Shown in pieces: positions 1-8,395 of a stretch of DNA of 64,000 bases. The translations under genes and the position numbers were made by a program. Location: the NCBI RefSeq assembly GCF_003466125.1, contig NZ_QSOC01000005.1, positions 202,126 to 266,125 of the forward strand, written 5' to 3'. Positions within the stretch are counted from its first letter, which is position 1. Each line of letters starts with the position of its first letter. The notes beneath the pieces were generated by a model that saw only the letters and a program-made list of their open reading frames with translations, did no database searches and had not been told where the DNA came from. The stretch comes from Collinsella sp. TM10-22. Its GTDB lineage: Bacteria; Actinomycetota; Coriobacteriia; Coriobacteriales; Coriobacteriaceae.

Positions 1-200
1 ACGGCGGTATCTCGGTGCCGCTGGGCCTGGGCGAGGATACTCAGCTGCCCGTTTCTGCCCAGCTGGTGGGTCCGGCGTTTAAGGACCGTCAGCTGCTCAC
101 GTTTGCCCGCGCCCTGGAGCGCGGCTTTGCCGATGCCGCCACGGGTGCGCCCGCGCTTTCCGTCGCGCCCGATTTTGCCGGGAAGGGAGGCGAGCTGTAA
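1..200 (+). CDS. gatA: Glu/Asp-tRNA amidotransferase subunit A, C-terminal end (partial)
   Basis: Last 65 or so codons of the amidase subunit that releases ammonia from glutamine for GatB to amidate Glu-tRNA(Gln) or Asp-tRNA(Asn). The gene begins before the window. The visible stretch GLGEDTQLPVSAQLVGPAF is the conserved GatA C-terminal segment just before the last helix. Its stop codon TAA at 198-200 overlaps the ATG of gatB by one base (TAATG), which points to translational coupling within a gat operon. The catalytic Ser-Ser-Lys triad would lie outside the window. Confidence 0.93.
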   Translation, partial: GGISVPLGLGEDTQLPVSAQLVGPAFKDRQLLTFARALERGFADAATGAPALSVAPDFAGKGGEL

Positions 201-1876
201 TGAAGGAGCTTTCCGAGGTCCTGCAGGATTGGGAGGCCGTGATCGGCCTGGAGATCCATACCGAGCTCACCGCACTCGATACCAAGATGTTCTGCAACTG
301 CAAGCTCAGCCACGATGACGAGCCCAACGCCAACGTGTGCCCGGTGTGCCTGGGCCTGCCCGGCGCCCTGCCGGTGCCCAACAAGCGCGCCATCGAGAGC
401 ATCGTCAAGGCCGGTCTCGCCACCAACTGCGAGATCCAGCGCCACTCGATGTTCTACCGCAAGCACTACTTCTATCCCGACATGGCCAAGAACTTCCAGA
501 CCACGCAGGGCCCGGTCGCCTTTGCCATGTACGGTCATCTGGATCTGGACGTGACCGGTCGCGGTGCCGCCGAGCGCCCCGACTGCGCGTTTGGCGAGGC
601 CGAGGCCCAGAGCCTGGCGAGCGCCTCGGCCAATGCCGAGGGCTTGTCTACGTCCATGTCCTCCACGATGCGCGAGGGCAATCAGCGCGCCGGCCATCTG
701 GCGAGCTACGATGCCTCCAACCTGCAGATGCCCGAGCGTCGCGAGGACGGTTCCTACACGGTGCCCATCCGCATCCTGCGCATCCACATGGAGGAGGACG
801 CCGCCAAGATGGTGCACGTGGGCGGCGCCGAGGGCCGCATCACCGCCGCGGCCGAGTCGCTCGTCGACTACAACCGCTGCGGCACGCCTTTGATTGAGCT
901 CGTGACCGAGCCCGATCTGCGCACGCCCGAGGAGGCGCGCCTGTTTATGGAAAAGCTCCGTCGCATCTTTGTGACGCTGGGTATTTCCGACTGCTCCATG
1001 GAGAAGGGCTCCATGCGCTGCGACGGCAACGTGAGCCTGCGTCGCCGCGGCGAGACCAAGCTGGGCACCAAGACCGAGCTCAAGAACCTCAACTCGTTTA
1101 AGAGCCTGCACGACGGCCTTGCCTACGAGATCTGCCGTCAGGCCGAGGTGCTCGAGGAGGGCGGCATCATCTACCAGGAGACCCGCCACTGGGAGCCCAG
1201 CCGCAAGCGCACCGTGGTCATGCGCGTCAAGGAGACGGCCGACGACTATCGTCTGTTCCCCGACCCCGACTTGGCGCCGTTCGATCTGGATGACGAGTTC
1301 ATCGATCGCTGCCGTGGCGAGATTCCCGAGCTGCCCGATGCCAAGCGCGCCCGTTTTGAGGCCGACTTTGGCATTAAGGCGGCCGACGCCGAGCAGATTG
1401 CCGGCGACCCGGAGTTTGCCGACTTCTTTGAGGCCGCCGCTGCCGGTATGGCCGGCAAGGAGGCCCAGACGGTCGCAAACCTGCTGGTCAACGAGATGAT
1501 CGCCTATCTTAAGAGCGTGGGCGTCTCGCTGGCCGAGTCCGGCATCGCGCCGGCCCAGGTGGCAGCGCTTGCCAAGCTACTGGCGACCGATGCCATCAGT
1601 TCCAACCAGGCGCACGAGGTCTTTGAGGCCATGGCCCAAACTGGCGACGACCCCAACAAGATCGTCGACGAGCGCGGTATGCGTCAGGTGAGCGATGCCG
1701 GCGCGCTGCAGCCGATCGTGGACGAGGTGCTGGCAAACTGCGCCGATCAGGCGCAGCAGTATCGTGACGGCAACCAGAAGGTCATCGGCTTTTTGGTGGG
1801 CCAGTGCATGAAGGCGAGCCGCGGCAAGGGCAACCCGAAACTCTTCAACGAGTTGCTGAGAAAGGCGCTCGCGTAG
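200..1876 (+). CDS. gatB: Glu/Asp-tRNA amidotransferase subunit B
   Basis: 558 residues, slightly longer than the usual 475-500. GatB carries the kinase/transamidase site that activates misacylated Glu-tRNA(Gln) or Asp-tRNA(Asn) and uses ammonia from GatA. The N-terminal motif GLEIHTEL (about residues 16-23) and four cysteines (C32, C34, C47, C50) match the zinc-binding region of the family; the C-terminal helical YqeY-like tail ends in KGNPKLFNELLRKAL. The start overlaps the gatA stop. The presence of GatAB implies the indirect route to Gln-tRNA and/or Asn-tRNA. A large inverted repeat follows immediately after the stop. Confidence 0.97.
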   Translation: MKELSEVLQDWEAVIGLEIHTELTALDTKMFCNCKLSHDDEPNANVCPVCLGLPGALPVPNKRAIESIVKAGLATNCEIQRHSMFYRKHYFYPDMAKNFQTTQGPVAFAMYGHLDLDVTGRGAAERPDCAFGEAEAQSLASASANAEGLSTSMSSTMREGNQRAGHLASYDASNLQMPERREDGSYTVPIRILRIHMEEDAAKMVHVGGAEGRITAAAESLVDYNRCGTPLIELVTEPDLRTPEEARLFMEKLRRIFVTLGISDCSMEKGSMRCDGNVSLRRRGETKLGTKTELKNLNSFKSLHDGLAYEICRQAEVLEEGGIIYQETRHWEPSRKRTVVMRVKETADDYRLFPDPDLAPFDLDDEFIDRCRGEIPELPDAKRARFEADFGIKAADAEQIAGDPEFADFFEAAAAGMAGKEAQTVANLLVNEMIAYLKSVGVSLAESGIAPAQVAALAKLLATDAISSNQAHEVFEAMAQTGDDPNKIVDERGMRQVSDAGALQPIVDEVLANCADQAQQYRDGNQKVIGFLVGQCMKASRGKGNPKLFNELLRKALA

Positions 1877-1886
1877 CACACGGGCA

Positions 1887-2033
1887 GGGAAGGCCATCGG
1901 GCGGGCGGGGCCCGGGCCTTTACTCTCAACTTCGGACAGTCCTGCGCAAGACGGAGGCGCCACTGGCGCCTCCTTTGCGTGCGGAACTCGTTGCGAGCAA
2001 AGGCCCGGGCCCCGCCCGCCCGATGGCCTTCCC
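1887..2033. repeat. Long perfect inverted repeat after gatB
   Basis: A 35-bp GC-rich arm at 1887-1921 is the exact reverse complement of 1999-2033; the match goes on imperfectly for a few bases outward. The 77-bp spacer holds a smaller hairpin (GGAGGCGCC near 1950 with GGCGCCTCC near 1965). No gene is visible inside. A very strong stem could end transcription in both directions, but there is no U-run. The arms do not resemble the two other long inverted repeats at 16025 and 22057. Confidence 0.85.
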
Positions 2034-2040
2034 CGCCCTG

Positions 2041-2209
2041 ACGACTCGGCCTTTCGGGTCAGGTGGCTGAATGGAATAGAGTGAATGGGCGTGCCGTCGG
2101 CACGCCCATTGTTTTGAAGGGAAATCATTTTGAGGAAGCACCCGCCCTGCCGGGGCTCCCGGGTTCCGTGACGACTCGGCCGTTCGGGTCAGGTGGGCTG
2201 AATGGAATT
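2041..2209. repeat. Direct repeat pair around a hairpin
   Basis: Two near-identical segments (about 2041-2078 and 2170-2209) share ACGACTCGGCC, TTCGGGTCAGGTG and GCTGAATGGAAT. They flank the terminator at 2084-2116 and a GC-rich stretch. The first copy abuts the right arm of the inverted repeat. They look like remnants of a duplicated intergenic repeat unit and code for nothing recognisable. Confidence 0.7.
2084..2116 (+). terminator. Rho-independent terminator
   Basis: Stem AATGGGCGTGCC / GGCACGCCCATT with a short GTC loop, followed by GTTTTG. It probably ends gat-operon transcripts. Confidence 0.75.
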
Positions 2210-2242
2210 TGGACTCCAAGATTTCCAAAAAGTTAACCTATG

Positions 2243-2271
2243 TTGACCTTAATAGTTAGATGAACTAAACT
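2243..2271 (+). promoter_or_regulatory. Sigma-70-type promoter with overlapping dyad
   Basis: The -35 TTGACC (2243-2248), a 17-bp spacer and the -10 TAAACT (2266-2271) lie 88 bp before the DUF6110 start. An imperfect dyad (ATAGTTAG / CTAAACTAT) covers the spacer and -10, so a repressor could bind here. No regulator gene is adjacent. Confidence 0.6.
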
Positions 2272-2358
2272 ATTTTCTAAAAGTGTGCTCAAGCAAACTT
2301 GTTTACTCGGGTGCTGAGGCACCGTGCCGCGTCCAATGCGGCAAAAGGGAGAAGCAAC

Positions 2359-2562
2359 ATGAAGAAGTCGACGTTCAATACCCTGCTTGTCGGTGGCGGT
2401 TTTCTGCTCGGCACGGACGGCATCAAGCTGCTCACCAGCGCTCCGGTCAAGAACGCCTGCGTGCAGGGTATCGCGTGCGGCATGCGCATCAAGAACGCCT
2501 ACCAGGACATGATCGAGCAGGCCAAGGCTAATGTCGACGACATGGTTGCCGAGGCGGCCTAA
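2359..2562 (+). CDS. DUF6110 family small protein
   Basis: 67 residues; the ATG at 2359 follows AGGGAGAAGCAAC, a good ribosome-binding site. The N-terminus (STFNTLLVGGGFLLGTDGI) is a hydrophobic, glycine-rich segment that could span or dip into the membrane; the rest is amphipathic. DUF6110 proteins are known as small partners encoded next to heavy-metal P-type ATPases, and the ATPase remnant follows 60 bp downstream. After the TAA at 2560-2562 the same frame stays open for 13 more Ala/Glu-rich codons to a second TAA at 2602-2604, so the natural C-terminus was probably longer and a point mutation made the present stop. Function unknown. Confidence 0.75.
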   Translation: MKKSTFNTLLVGGGFLLGTDGIKLLTSAPVKNACVQGIACGMRIKNAYQDMIEQAKANVDDMVAEAA

Positions 2563-2622
2563 ATCACCCAGAGCGAGGCCGCTGCTGACGAGGCAGCCGA
2601 GTAACGCTCCCAGGCACAAACT

Positions 2623-3924
2623 ATGAGATTCTCGATTATGAGCGAGATCCCCGGCAGGACCCGTCTTCAATTGGCGGGTCCTGTGCCAGAGAGTGATCTC
2701 GATGCACTTCTTAAGCTTAGCGGCGATATCGACGGCGTGCACAAGGTGCGCGTTTATGGCCGCATCGGCCAGATGGCACTCGAATACGATGAGCCGCACC
2801 GCGATGCCGTGCTGGCCGCCGTCGGTGCGCTCGATGCCCAGGCCATTGCCGACGCAAAGACGGGTTACGTGATGCAGCTTGAGCCACGCAAGCACAAGCT
2901 CGTCATGGATTTTGCCACACTTTTCGGCGCCCACTACGCGCGCCGCTGGTTCTTGCCGACGCCTCTGCGTGCGGTGTTTGTCGTGGCCGGTTACATCGCA
3001 TTTTTGCGCGCTGCCCTTCATGAGCTGGTGCAGCCGCGCCTGGCTTGCGTGCTGACGACCGACGGCTGGAGCGAGGATGAGGTCCTGCGCCTTTCTGCCT
3101 GCCTGGAGGAGCATTTCCCGCATCCGGTGGCGCGCGCAGTCATCAACGCTGCTCGCGAGCGTGGGCTCGAACACCGCGAGCGCCATGCCGCCGTCGAGTA
3201 CATCGTGGCGCACGGCATCGCTTCGTCCATCGAAGGGCGTCGCGCCATCATCGGTTCCGTGCACTTTGTGTTTGAGGACGAGAGTGCGCAGCTCGATTCC
3301 GACAATAAGGAGCAAATCGAGTCCCAGATGCAGGGCCTGTCGCCGCTGTATCTGGCGGTCGACGGCAAGGTTGTCGGCGTGCTCGGCATCGAGGATCCGC
3401 TCAAGCCCGGGGCCCGTGAGGCCATCGCCGACCTGCATGCGCTGGGCGTCAAACATGTCGTTATGCTTACGGGCGACTCCGAGCGCACGGCCGAGCGCAT
3501 TGCGCGCGAGGCGGGTGTCGACGAGTTTAAGGCCGAGCTGCTGCCCGAGGACAAGTACGCCTATGTGGAGCGGATTAAGCGCGAGGGGCGCCACGTTGCC
3601 ATGGTGGGCGACGGCGTCAACGACTCACCGGCGCTGGGCCTGGCCGATGTGGGTCTGGCCATGGGCGGTGGAAGCGACATTGCCAAGGAGGTCGCCGACA
3701 TCATCCTGGCCGACACGGATCTCGCCGCACTCGTGCGCCTGCGCCGCATGAGCCAGGGCCTCATTGATCATCTGACGAGTTCCTATTCTAAGGTGATGCT
3801 CACCAACTCGGCGCTGTTGGCATTGGGTATTATCGGCATGATCACTCCGCAGACGTCGTCACTGCTGCACAACGGCTCAACGATCGCCTACAGCCTGGGC
3901 AACGCAAAGGCGTACCTGCGTTAG
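2623..3924 (+). pseudogene. Heavy-metal P-type ATPase with its catalytic middle deleted
   Basis: 433 residues where the family has about 650-750. In order: an HMA-like N-terminal domain (residues 1-90), one membrane segment (about 112-135), then an abrupt passage to the nucleotide-binding domain (TTDGWSEDEVLRLS, with HPVARAV), the hinge and P-domain (MLTGDSERT near 280, MVGDGVNDSPALG near 327-339) and a final membrane helix. The actuator loop (TGE), the metal-binding membrane CPC-type motif and the phosphorylated aspartate loop DKTGT are all missing. The join falls near 3035-3052 and keeps the frame. The polypeptide could be made but cannot run the ATPase cycle as known. It sits in an operon with DUF6110 behind the promoter at 2243. 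Confidence 0.8.
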
Positions 3925-3943
3925 CGTTTTCGATTGAGTATAT

Positions 3944-3995
3944 GGCCTGCACCCTGGCGGCTGCGATGCCGCCAGGGTGCAGGCCTTCTTTTGTT
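3944..3995 (+). terminator. Rho-independent terminator
   Basis: Near-perfect stem GGCCTGCACCCTGGCGGC / GCCGCCAGGGTGCAGGCC followed by TTCTTTTG. It ends the ATPase operon. Confidence 0.9.
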
Positions 3996-4063
3996 TGACG
4001 AGATGTTAGCTCAAATATATGATCGTGCTAGCACTGCTAGTAAATGCTGAAGGTGAGGTTGAG

Positions 4064-4417
4064 ATGGCTACCGTTGGCAGCATGGCGCAGGTGAATGTTC
4101 GCGTAGATCGCTCGGTTAAAGAGCGCGCCGAGGAAGCGCTGCAGCTTTCGGGCAGGTCACTGCCTGAGCTCATCAAAAAGGTGGTGGCCAAGGTCGCGCA
4201 GGGTGGCGGGCAGTGCGAGGAAGTGCTTGCGGCCGTCGACGACCGGCGGCAGACCATCGCGCCCGATACTCCGTTCGCCGCATCATGGGCGGCGGCGGAT
4301 CAGCTTTACGCGGACCTGGGCATCGCTACGTCGCACGTATCCGACGATCGCGATTGGGACACAATCTATTCGGAAGCCATGGACGAGCGCTATCGCCAAA
4401 AGGGGATGATCCTGTGA
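4064..4417 (+). CDS. RelB/DinJ-type antitoxin
   Basis: 117 residues from the ATG at 4064 (AAGGTGAGGTTGAG upstream); an internal ATG at 4082 gives the start MAQVNVRVDRS typical of the family. The N-terminal part (VNVRVDRSVKERAEEAL..GRSLPELI) is the ribbon-helix-helix fold used to bind the operator and dimerise; the C-terminal half (DWDTIYSEAMDERYRQKG) would wrap the toxin. The stop overlaps the start of the PIN gene (GTGA), so the two are translated together. It would neutralise the toxin and repress its own operon. Confidence 0.8.
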   Translation: MATVGSMAQVNVRVDRSVKERAEEALQLSGRSLPELIKKVVAKVAQGGGQCEEVLAAVDDRRQTIAPDTPFAASWAAADQLYADLGIATSHVSDDRDWDTIYSEAMDERYRQKGMIL

Positions 4418-4929
4418 GCGGGGCTCCCCTCAAAATAATGGTGGATGCCAACGTATGGGTTGATTCGTTTTGCGTCGACCATGCCGAGTCGCTTGCCGCG
4501 CGTGCGTTTATTGGGCGGGCGACGGAGACGGGGGCGTTGCTGTTCTTTCCGGTGCATATCGCTAAGGACGTGCTGTACGTTGTCCAACACGAGCTGAAGC
4601 GTAGCGTTCTTGCCAGCGGGGGAGCGCTCGACGAGGCTTCTGCCCGCGCGATTGGCGATGCGGCGCTGGCGTTTGTTCGAAATATGACCGAAAACGCCAC
4701 GGCCGTGGGTGCAGATGCGTCGGATCTTTGGCTGGCCGACAAATATCTGACGCTCCATCGCGATTACGAGGACAACTTGGTGCTCGCCGCATGCAAGCGC
4801 GCGCAGGTTGATTACTTGGTAACTAACGATCGCAAACTGCTCGAACATGCCGATCTTGCAGCAAAGACACCTCGTCAAATGATGCCGATTCTTGCTTTGG
4901 CCAAACGCGACGGCGCGGCTATCGGTTGA
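4414..4929 (+). CDS. PIN-domain ribonuclease toxin
   Basis: 171 residues. The GTG at 4414 overlaps the antitoxin stop and is preceded by AAGGGGATGATCC. PIN-domain features: an N-terminal acidic strand IMVDANVWVDSF, an internal acidic stretch HRDYEDNLVLAACKR, and the C-terminal strand YLVTNDRKLL with its Asn/Asp. PIN toxins are Mg-dependent ribonucleases, often of tRNA or rRNA. PIN toxins usually pair with VapB-type antitoxins; here the partner is RelB/DinJ-like, an uncommon combination. Confidence 0.8.
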   Translation: MSGAPLKIMVDANVWVDSFCVDHAESLAARAFIGRATETGALLFFPVHIAKDVLYVVQHELKRSVLASGGALDEASARAIGDAALAFVRNMTENATAVGADASDLWLADKYLTLHRDYEDNLVLAACKRAQVDYLVTNDRKLLEHADLAAKTPRQMMPILALAKRDGAAIG

Positions 4930-4987
4930 CGCGAACTGCTTGCGGGCTTCTTGGACGACGATGAGCCAAGGGGCCCACGTCTGCTAT

Positions 4988-5422
4988 TTACAAAAGCTCG
5001 GCCTTAATGGCGGGACTTTCTGCGAGCTGCTCGGCCGCCTTTTCGTCGGAGCTGTCGAGTACTGCCAGACTGCGATAGACCCACTCGTTGACCTGGGTGT
5101 TCTTGACGCCTGCGGTTTGCATGAGGGCGCCTACCTCGCGGATTGCTGCGAGCAGATCAGCCTTGGGACCCGCGAGCTCGACTTCGATGCCGTGGTAGGC
5201 GGCCACGCCGCGGTTCTCACTCACGTGGTCGATAAAGTCCTCGACGGTCTCAAGCTGCTGGGCGAGAGCTGCATCATCGTCAGCGTCCAGCGCGACGAAT
5301 GCGTTCGATACCGTGAGGGCGGGATGTCCGCAGGGGACAAAGCCCTCAATGACATCCATGGCTTCGGTAATGGTTGAGCCCAGGCCCACGAGGGCATTGA
5401 CGAGTTGCTGCTTGGTATCCAT
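4988..5422 (-). CDS. Conserved hypothetical protein
   Basis: 144 residues, starting at 5422 behind GTCGAAAGGACCGTT. Acidic, mostly helical, no signal peptide or membrane segment. A cysteine-containing stretch (EGFVPCGHPALTVSNAF) is near residues 27-43. Not recognised. It faces the PIN gene tail to tail and is divergent from tmRNA. Confidence 0.7.
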   Translation of the reverse strand: MDTKQQLVNALVGLGSTITEAMDVIEGFVPCGHPALTVSNAFVALDADDDAALAQQLETVEDFIDHVSENRGVAAYHGIEVELAGPKADLLAAIREVGALMQTAGVKNTQVNEWVYRSLAVLDSSDEKAAEQLAESPAIKAELL

Positions 5423-5659
5423 AACGGTCCTTTCGACGGGTCAATTGTGCTTGGCGAAAATATACGTGACGCGATCGGTAGCAAAAGTGCGAAGTACAGC
5501 GCACATTGGGGTCTTCACAGCTCGTGGATAGAACATCTGTCTGCCTTTAGAACGTGGTAAGATAGCACTCCACAAGCGGGGCTCGCCCCGTATGTTCCTT
5601 GAAAAGTCGACGGCTGTTGGGTACTCGTGCCCAATGCCATCCAGACTTTCCCGACATTC

Positions 5660-6023
5660 GGGGGCGACTGGTTTCGACACGATAGCTCTGAGAGAGGAAG
5701 CAAGCCGAGGTCTCCTCGCCTCGTTAAACAGGGGTACCGTCAAATTGAATTGACAACAACTCTTCTTTTGAGCCTATGGCTCTCGCTGCCTAATTTATAG
5801 CGGCGCGTCAACCCGGTGATTTCCCCGACACCGGCGCGACGTCATTTTAGGGGAATGCTCCTGCGCACGTAATCGGTATGGCGCAGGCTAAGACCGAACC
5901 GGTTAGGACGCCGCGAGCGTGTCGCTGCGCGCAAAGCGTCCGAGACAAAACCAGCGACTGAGCTTGGAGATGCCAATCAGGGGGCTTTCGTGGACCGGAG
6001 TTCGATTCTCCGCGCCTCCACCA
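5660..6023 (+). ncRNA. ssrA: Transfer-messenger RNA
   Basis: 364 nt. The 5' end GGGGGCGACTGGTTTCGACA and the 3' end GGTTCGATTCTCC-type T arm with GCGCCTCCACCA form the tRNA-like acceptor; GGGGGCG pairs with CGCCTCC and CCA is encoded. The tag frame is GAC AAC AAC TCT ... to TAA at 5791-5793 and encodes DNNSSFEPMALAA, ending in the ALAA degradation signal; the exact resume codon (about 5752) is inferred. It rescues stalled ribosomes with SmpB. GC-rich pseudoknot helices follow the tag. Confidence 0.97.
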
Positions 6024-6030
6024 CAAGTAA

Positions 6031-6066
6031 TAGGCAGGTAGATATTCGTATCTACCTGCCTTTTTA
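6031..6066 (+). terminator. tmRNA terminator
   Basis: Stem AGGCAGGTAGATA / TATCTACCTGCCT with a TTCG-type loop, then TTTTTATTT. Confidence 0.92.
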
Positions 6067-6394
6067 TTTCCAGCCCGTACCGCGGAGAATCGAACTCTAT
6101 GCAGGGCGCGGGCGTAAAGAAAACGCGTGAGCGTTTTTAGCCCGCGGGCGAGGACGCCGGCAGGCGGCCGAAGCCGGTGCGGATTTGCGAAGCAAATACG
6201 CGGATTCTCCGCGCAATGCCTCGACTAGATATAGACGCGATGCCGATCGCGCTGCAGCCTGCCGTGCCCCGCAGCAACGCAGAGTGAGACGTGCTTTCCG
6301 CCAGCCGCCCCGCCCTCCTCAACTCCAAAACCTACACGCCCTCCATCCCAAAACTGGGTAGAAGAAGGCCAAAACGAAACAGCAGGAGGTCAAC
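6067..6394. other. Gene-free spacer with fragments of the tmRNA 3' end
   Basis: No credible gene. CCGCGGAGAATCGAACTC (about 6080-6097) is the reverse complement of the tmRNA T arm and acceptor region (GAGTTCGATTCTCCGCG); a direct copy of GATTCTCCGCGC lies near 6203-6215. Between them are hairpins (AAAACGCGTGAGCGTTTT near 6119). This looks like scarring from an element that once used the tmRNA 3' end as its integration site. Confidence 0.55.
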
Positions 6395-7273
6395 ATGACT
6401 GCAGAAGATAAAGCAAAGAACGCCGGCAGGGTCGCGCTCGTCCTGGAGGGCGGTAGTTTTCGCGGGCAGTTTACCGCGGGCGTTCTCGACGTTCTCATGG
6501 AGGCCGGCGTCGAGATTCCGGCGGTATATGGCGTATCGGCCGGCGCCCTCAACGGCGTGAACTACAAGTCGCACCAGATCGGCCGTGCTAACCGTATCAA
6601 CCTGGCTTTCTGCAACGACAACCGCTTCATGGGCGCCGCATCGTTTGCGTCCACGGGCTCCATCGTCGGCTACGACTTTATCTTCAACGATGTCCAGGAC
6701 CGCCTGGATCCCTTTGACAGCGAGACGTTCGACGCGAGCCCCATCGAGATGTACGCCGTCGCGACGGACATGCTCTTTGGAACCGCCGCGTACCTGTCGG
6801 TCAAAAGTGCCGTGCTCGACCTCGACGCCGTGCGCGCATCGACGTCGCTGCCGCTGGTGACGCCACCGGTCGAGATTGACGGGCACAAATACGTCGACGG
6901 TGGCGTAGCCGATTCGGTCCCCATCGAGCACGTGCTGGAGGAGGCAGGCTTCGATCGCGCGGTCGTCATTGTCACGCAGGACCGCTCGTACGAGAAAAAG
7001 CCCTACGAGTTTATGCCCGCCGCACGAGCCCGCTATGCCGACTACCCCTATCTGCTTGAGGCTATCGAGACGCGCCACGACCGCTATAACATCCAGCGCA
7101 TGCATCTGTGGAAGTATGAGCGTGAGGGCCGTGCGCTGGTCGTTGCTCCGCAAAAGCCGGTCGAGGTCGGCCATGTTGAGCACGATCCGGCAAAGCTCCT
7201 CGACCTGTATATTCAGGGCCGCCAGGAGGCAAAGCGCCTGCTGGGAGATATCGAGGCGTTTGTCGAGCGCTAG
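6395..7273 (+). CDS. Patatin-like phospholipase
   Basis: 292 residues; the ATG at 6395 follows CAGGAGGTCAAC. Serine lipase of the patatin family, expected to hydrolyse acyl esters of phospholipids with a Ser-Asp dyad. Visible are the oxyanion loop GGSFRG (19-24), the nucleophile elbow GVSAG (46-50, Ser48) and the catalytic DGG (Asp168). The C-terminal part (KPVEVGHVEHDPAKLLDLYIQGRQEAK) matches the YjjU/RssA-like bacterial subgroup. No signal peptide, so it acts in the cytosol or at the inner face of the membrane. Apparently monocistronic. Confidence 0.9.
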   Translation: MTAEDKAKNAGRVALVLEGGSFRGQFTAGVLDVLMEAGVEIPAVYGVSAGALNGVNYKSHQIGRANRINLAFCNDNRFMGAASFASTGSIVGYDFIFNDVQDRLDPFDSETFDASPIEMYAVATDMLFGTAAYLSVKSAVLDLDAVRASTSLPLVTPPVEIDGHKYVDGGVADSVPIEHVLEEAGFDRAVVIVTQDRSYEKKPYEFMPAARARYADYPYLLEAIETRHDRYNIQRMHLWKYEREGRALVVAPQKPVEVGHVEHDPAKLLDLYIQGRQEAKRLLGDIEAFVER

Positions 7274-7336
7274 TGTCGCGACGTCATGACCCATGGACGA
7301 CATGTGCAGAAACTCTGGTCGGAGTCAAAATACCTG

Positions 7337-7364
7337 TTGACTCGTACGGCGAGCGGGGTAATAT
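7337..7364 (+). promoter_or_regulatory. rplM-rpsI promoter
   Basis: TTGACT (7337-7342), 16-bp spacer, TAATAT (7359-7364), about 65 bp before the GTG of rplM; near consensus, as expected for a ribosomal-protein operon. Confidence 0.75.
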
Positions 7365-7430
7365 GGACGGGTTACTTGCAGAGCCCCGTGAATCTCTGTA
7401 ACAACACGTACTGTACATGGAGGAGTCTAA

Positions 7431-7874
7431 GTGATTTCGAAATCGACTCACTACGCCAAGCAGGGCGAGGTCCAGCGCAACTGGGTTCTCGTCGACGCCG
7501 ATGGTGCTGTCCTGGGCCGTCTTGCCACCCAGATCGCAATGATCCTGCGCGGTAAGAACAAGCCTCAGTTCACGCCCAACAGCGACTGCGGCGACTTCGT
7601 TGTCGTCATCAACGCCGATAAGGTCCAGCTTACCGGTAACAAGGCCGACACGAAGACCTATTATCGCCACAGCGGCTACAACGGCGGCCTTAAGGCTGAG
7701 AGCTTCCGCCAGGCTATGGAGAAGCACCCGGAGAAGGTCATCGAGCGCGCTGTTCGCGGCATGCTGCCCAAGACCACCCTCGGCCGTGCCCAGATGACCA
7801 AGCTTAAGGTCTACGCTGGTGCCGAGCATCCGCACGCTGCCCAGAACCCCACGAAGATTGAGCTGGAGGCTTAA
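7431..7874 (+). CDS. rplM: Large-subunit ribosomal protein L13
   Basis: 147 residues. The GTG start at 7431 follows ATGGAGGAGTCTAA. Assembly protein of the 50S subunit. Typical signatures: [16 protein letters not shown] near the N-terminus and [17 protein letters not shown] in the middle. rpsI follows after 2 bp, the universal L13-S9 operon. Confidence 0.97.
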   Translation: MISKSTHYAKQGEVQRNWVLVDADGAVLGRLATQIAMILRGKNKPQFTPNSDCGDFVVVINADKVQLTGNKADTKTYYRHSGYNGGLKAESFRQAMEKHPEKVIERAVRGMLPKTTLGRAQMTKLKVYAGAEHPHAAQNPTKIELEA

Positions 7875-7876
7875 AG

Positions 7877-8272
<396 letters not shown>

Positions 8273-8303
8273 GGTTTTATCTCCTTTCGAGATACAATGT
8301 ACA

Positions 8304-8346
8304 AGCGGGGCCTGCCGATTCCTCGGCGGGTCCCGCTTTTCTTTTT
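8304..8346 (+). terminator. rplM-rpsI terminator
   Basis: Stem AGCGGG..CTGCCGA / TCGGCGGG..CCCGCT followed by TTTTCTTTTT. Confidence 0.88.
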
Positions 8347-8395
8347 CGACTAGGGTGGGCGGTTGCATATCGCCTGCTAGGGAAGGAGCGATCCT

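Noticed and set aside
89..1189. Long minus-strand frame opposite gatB
   Set aside because: Same cause; gatB is unmistakable and the antisense product has no family features.
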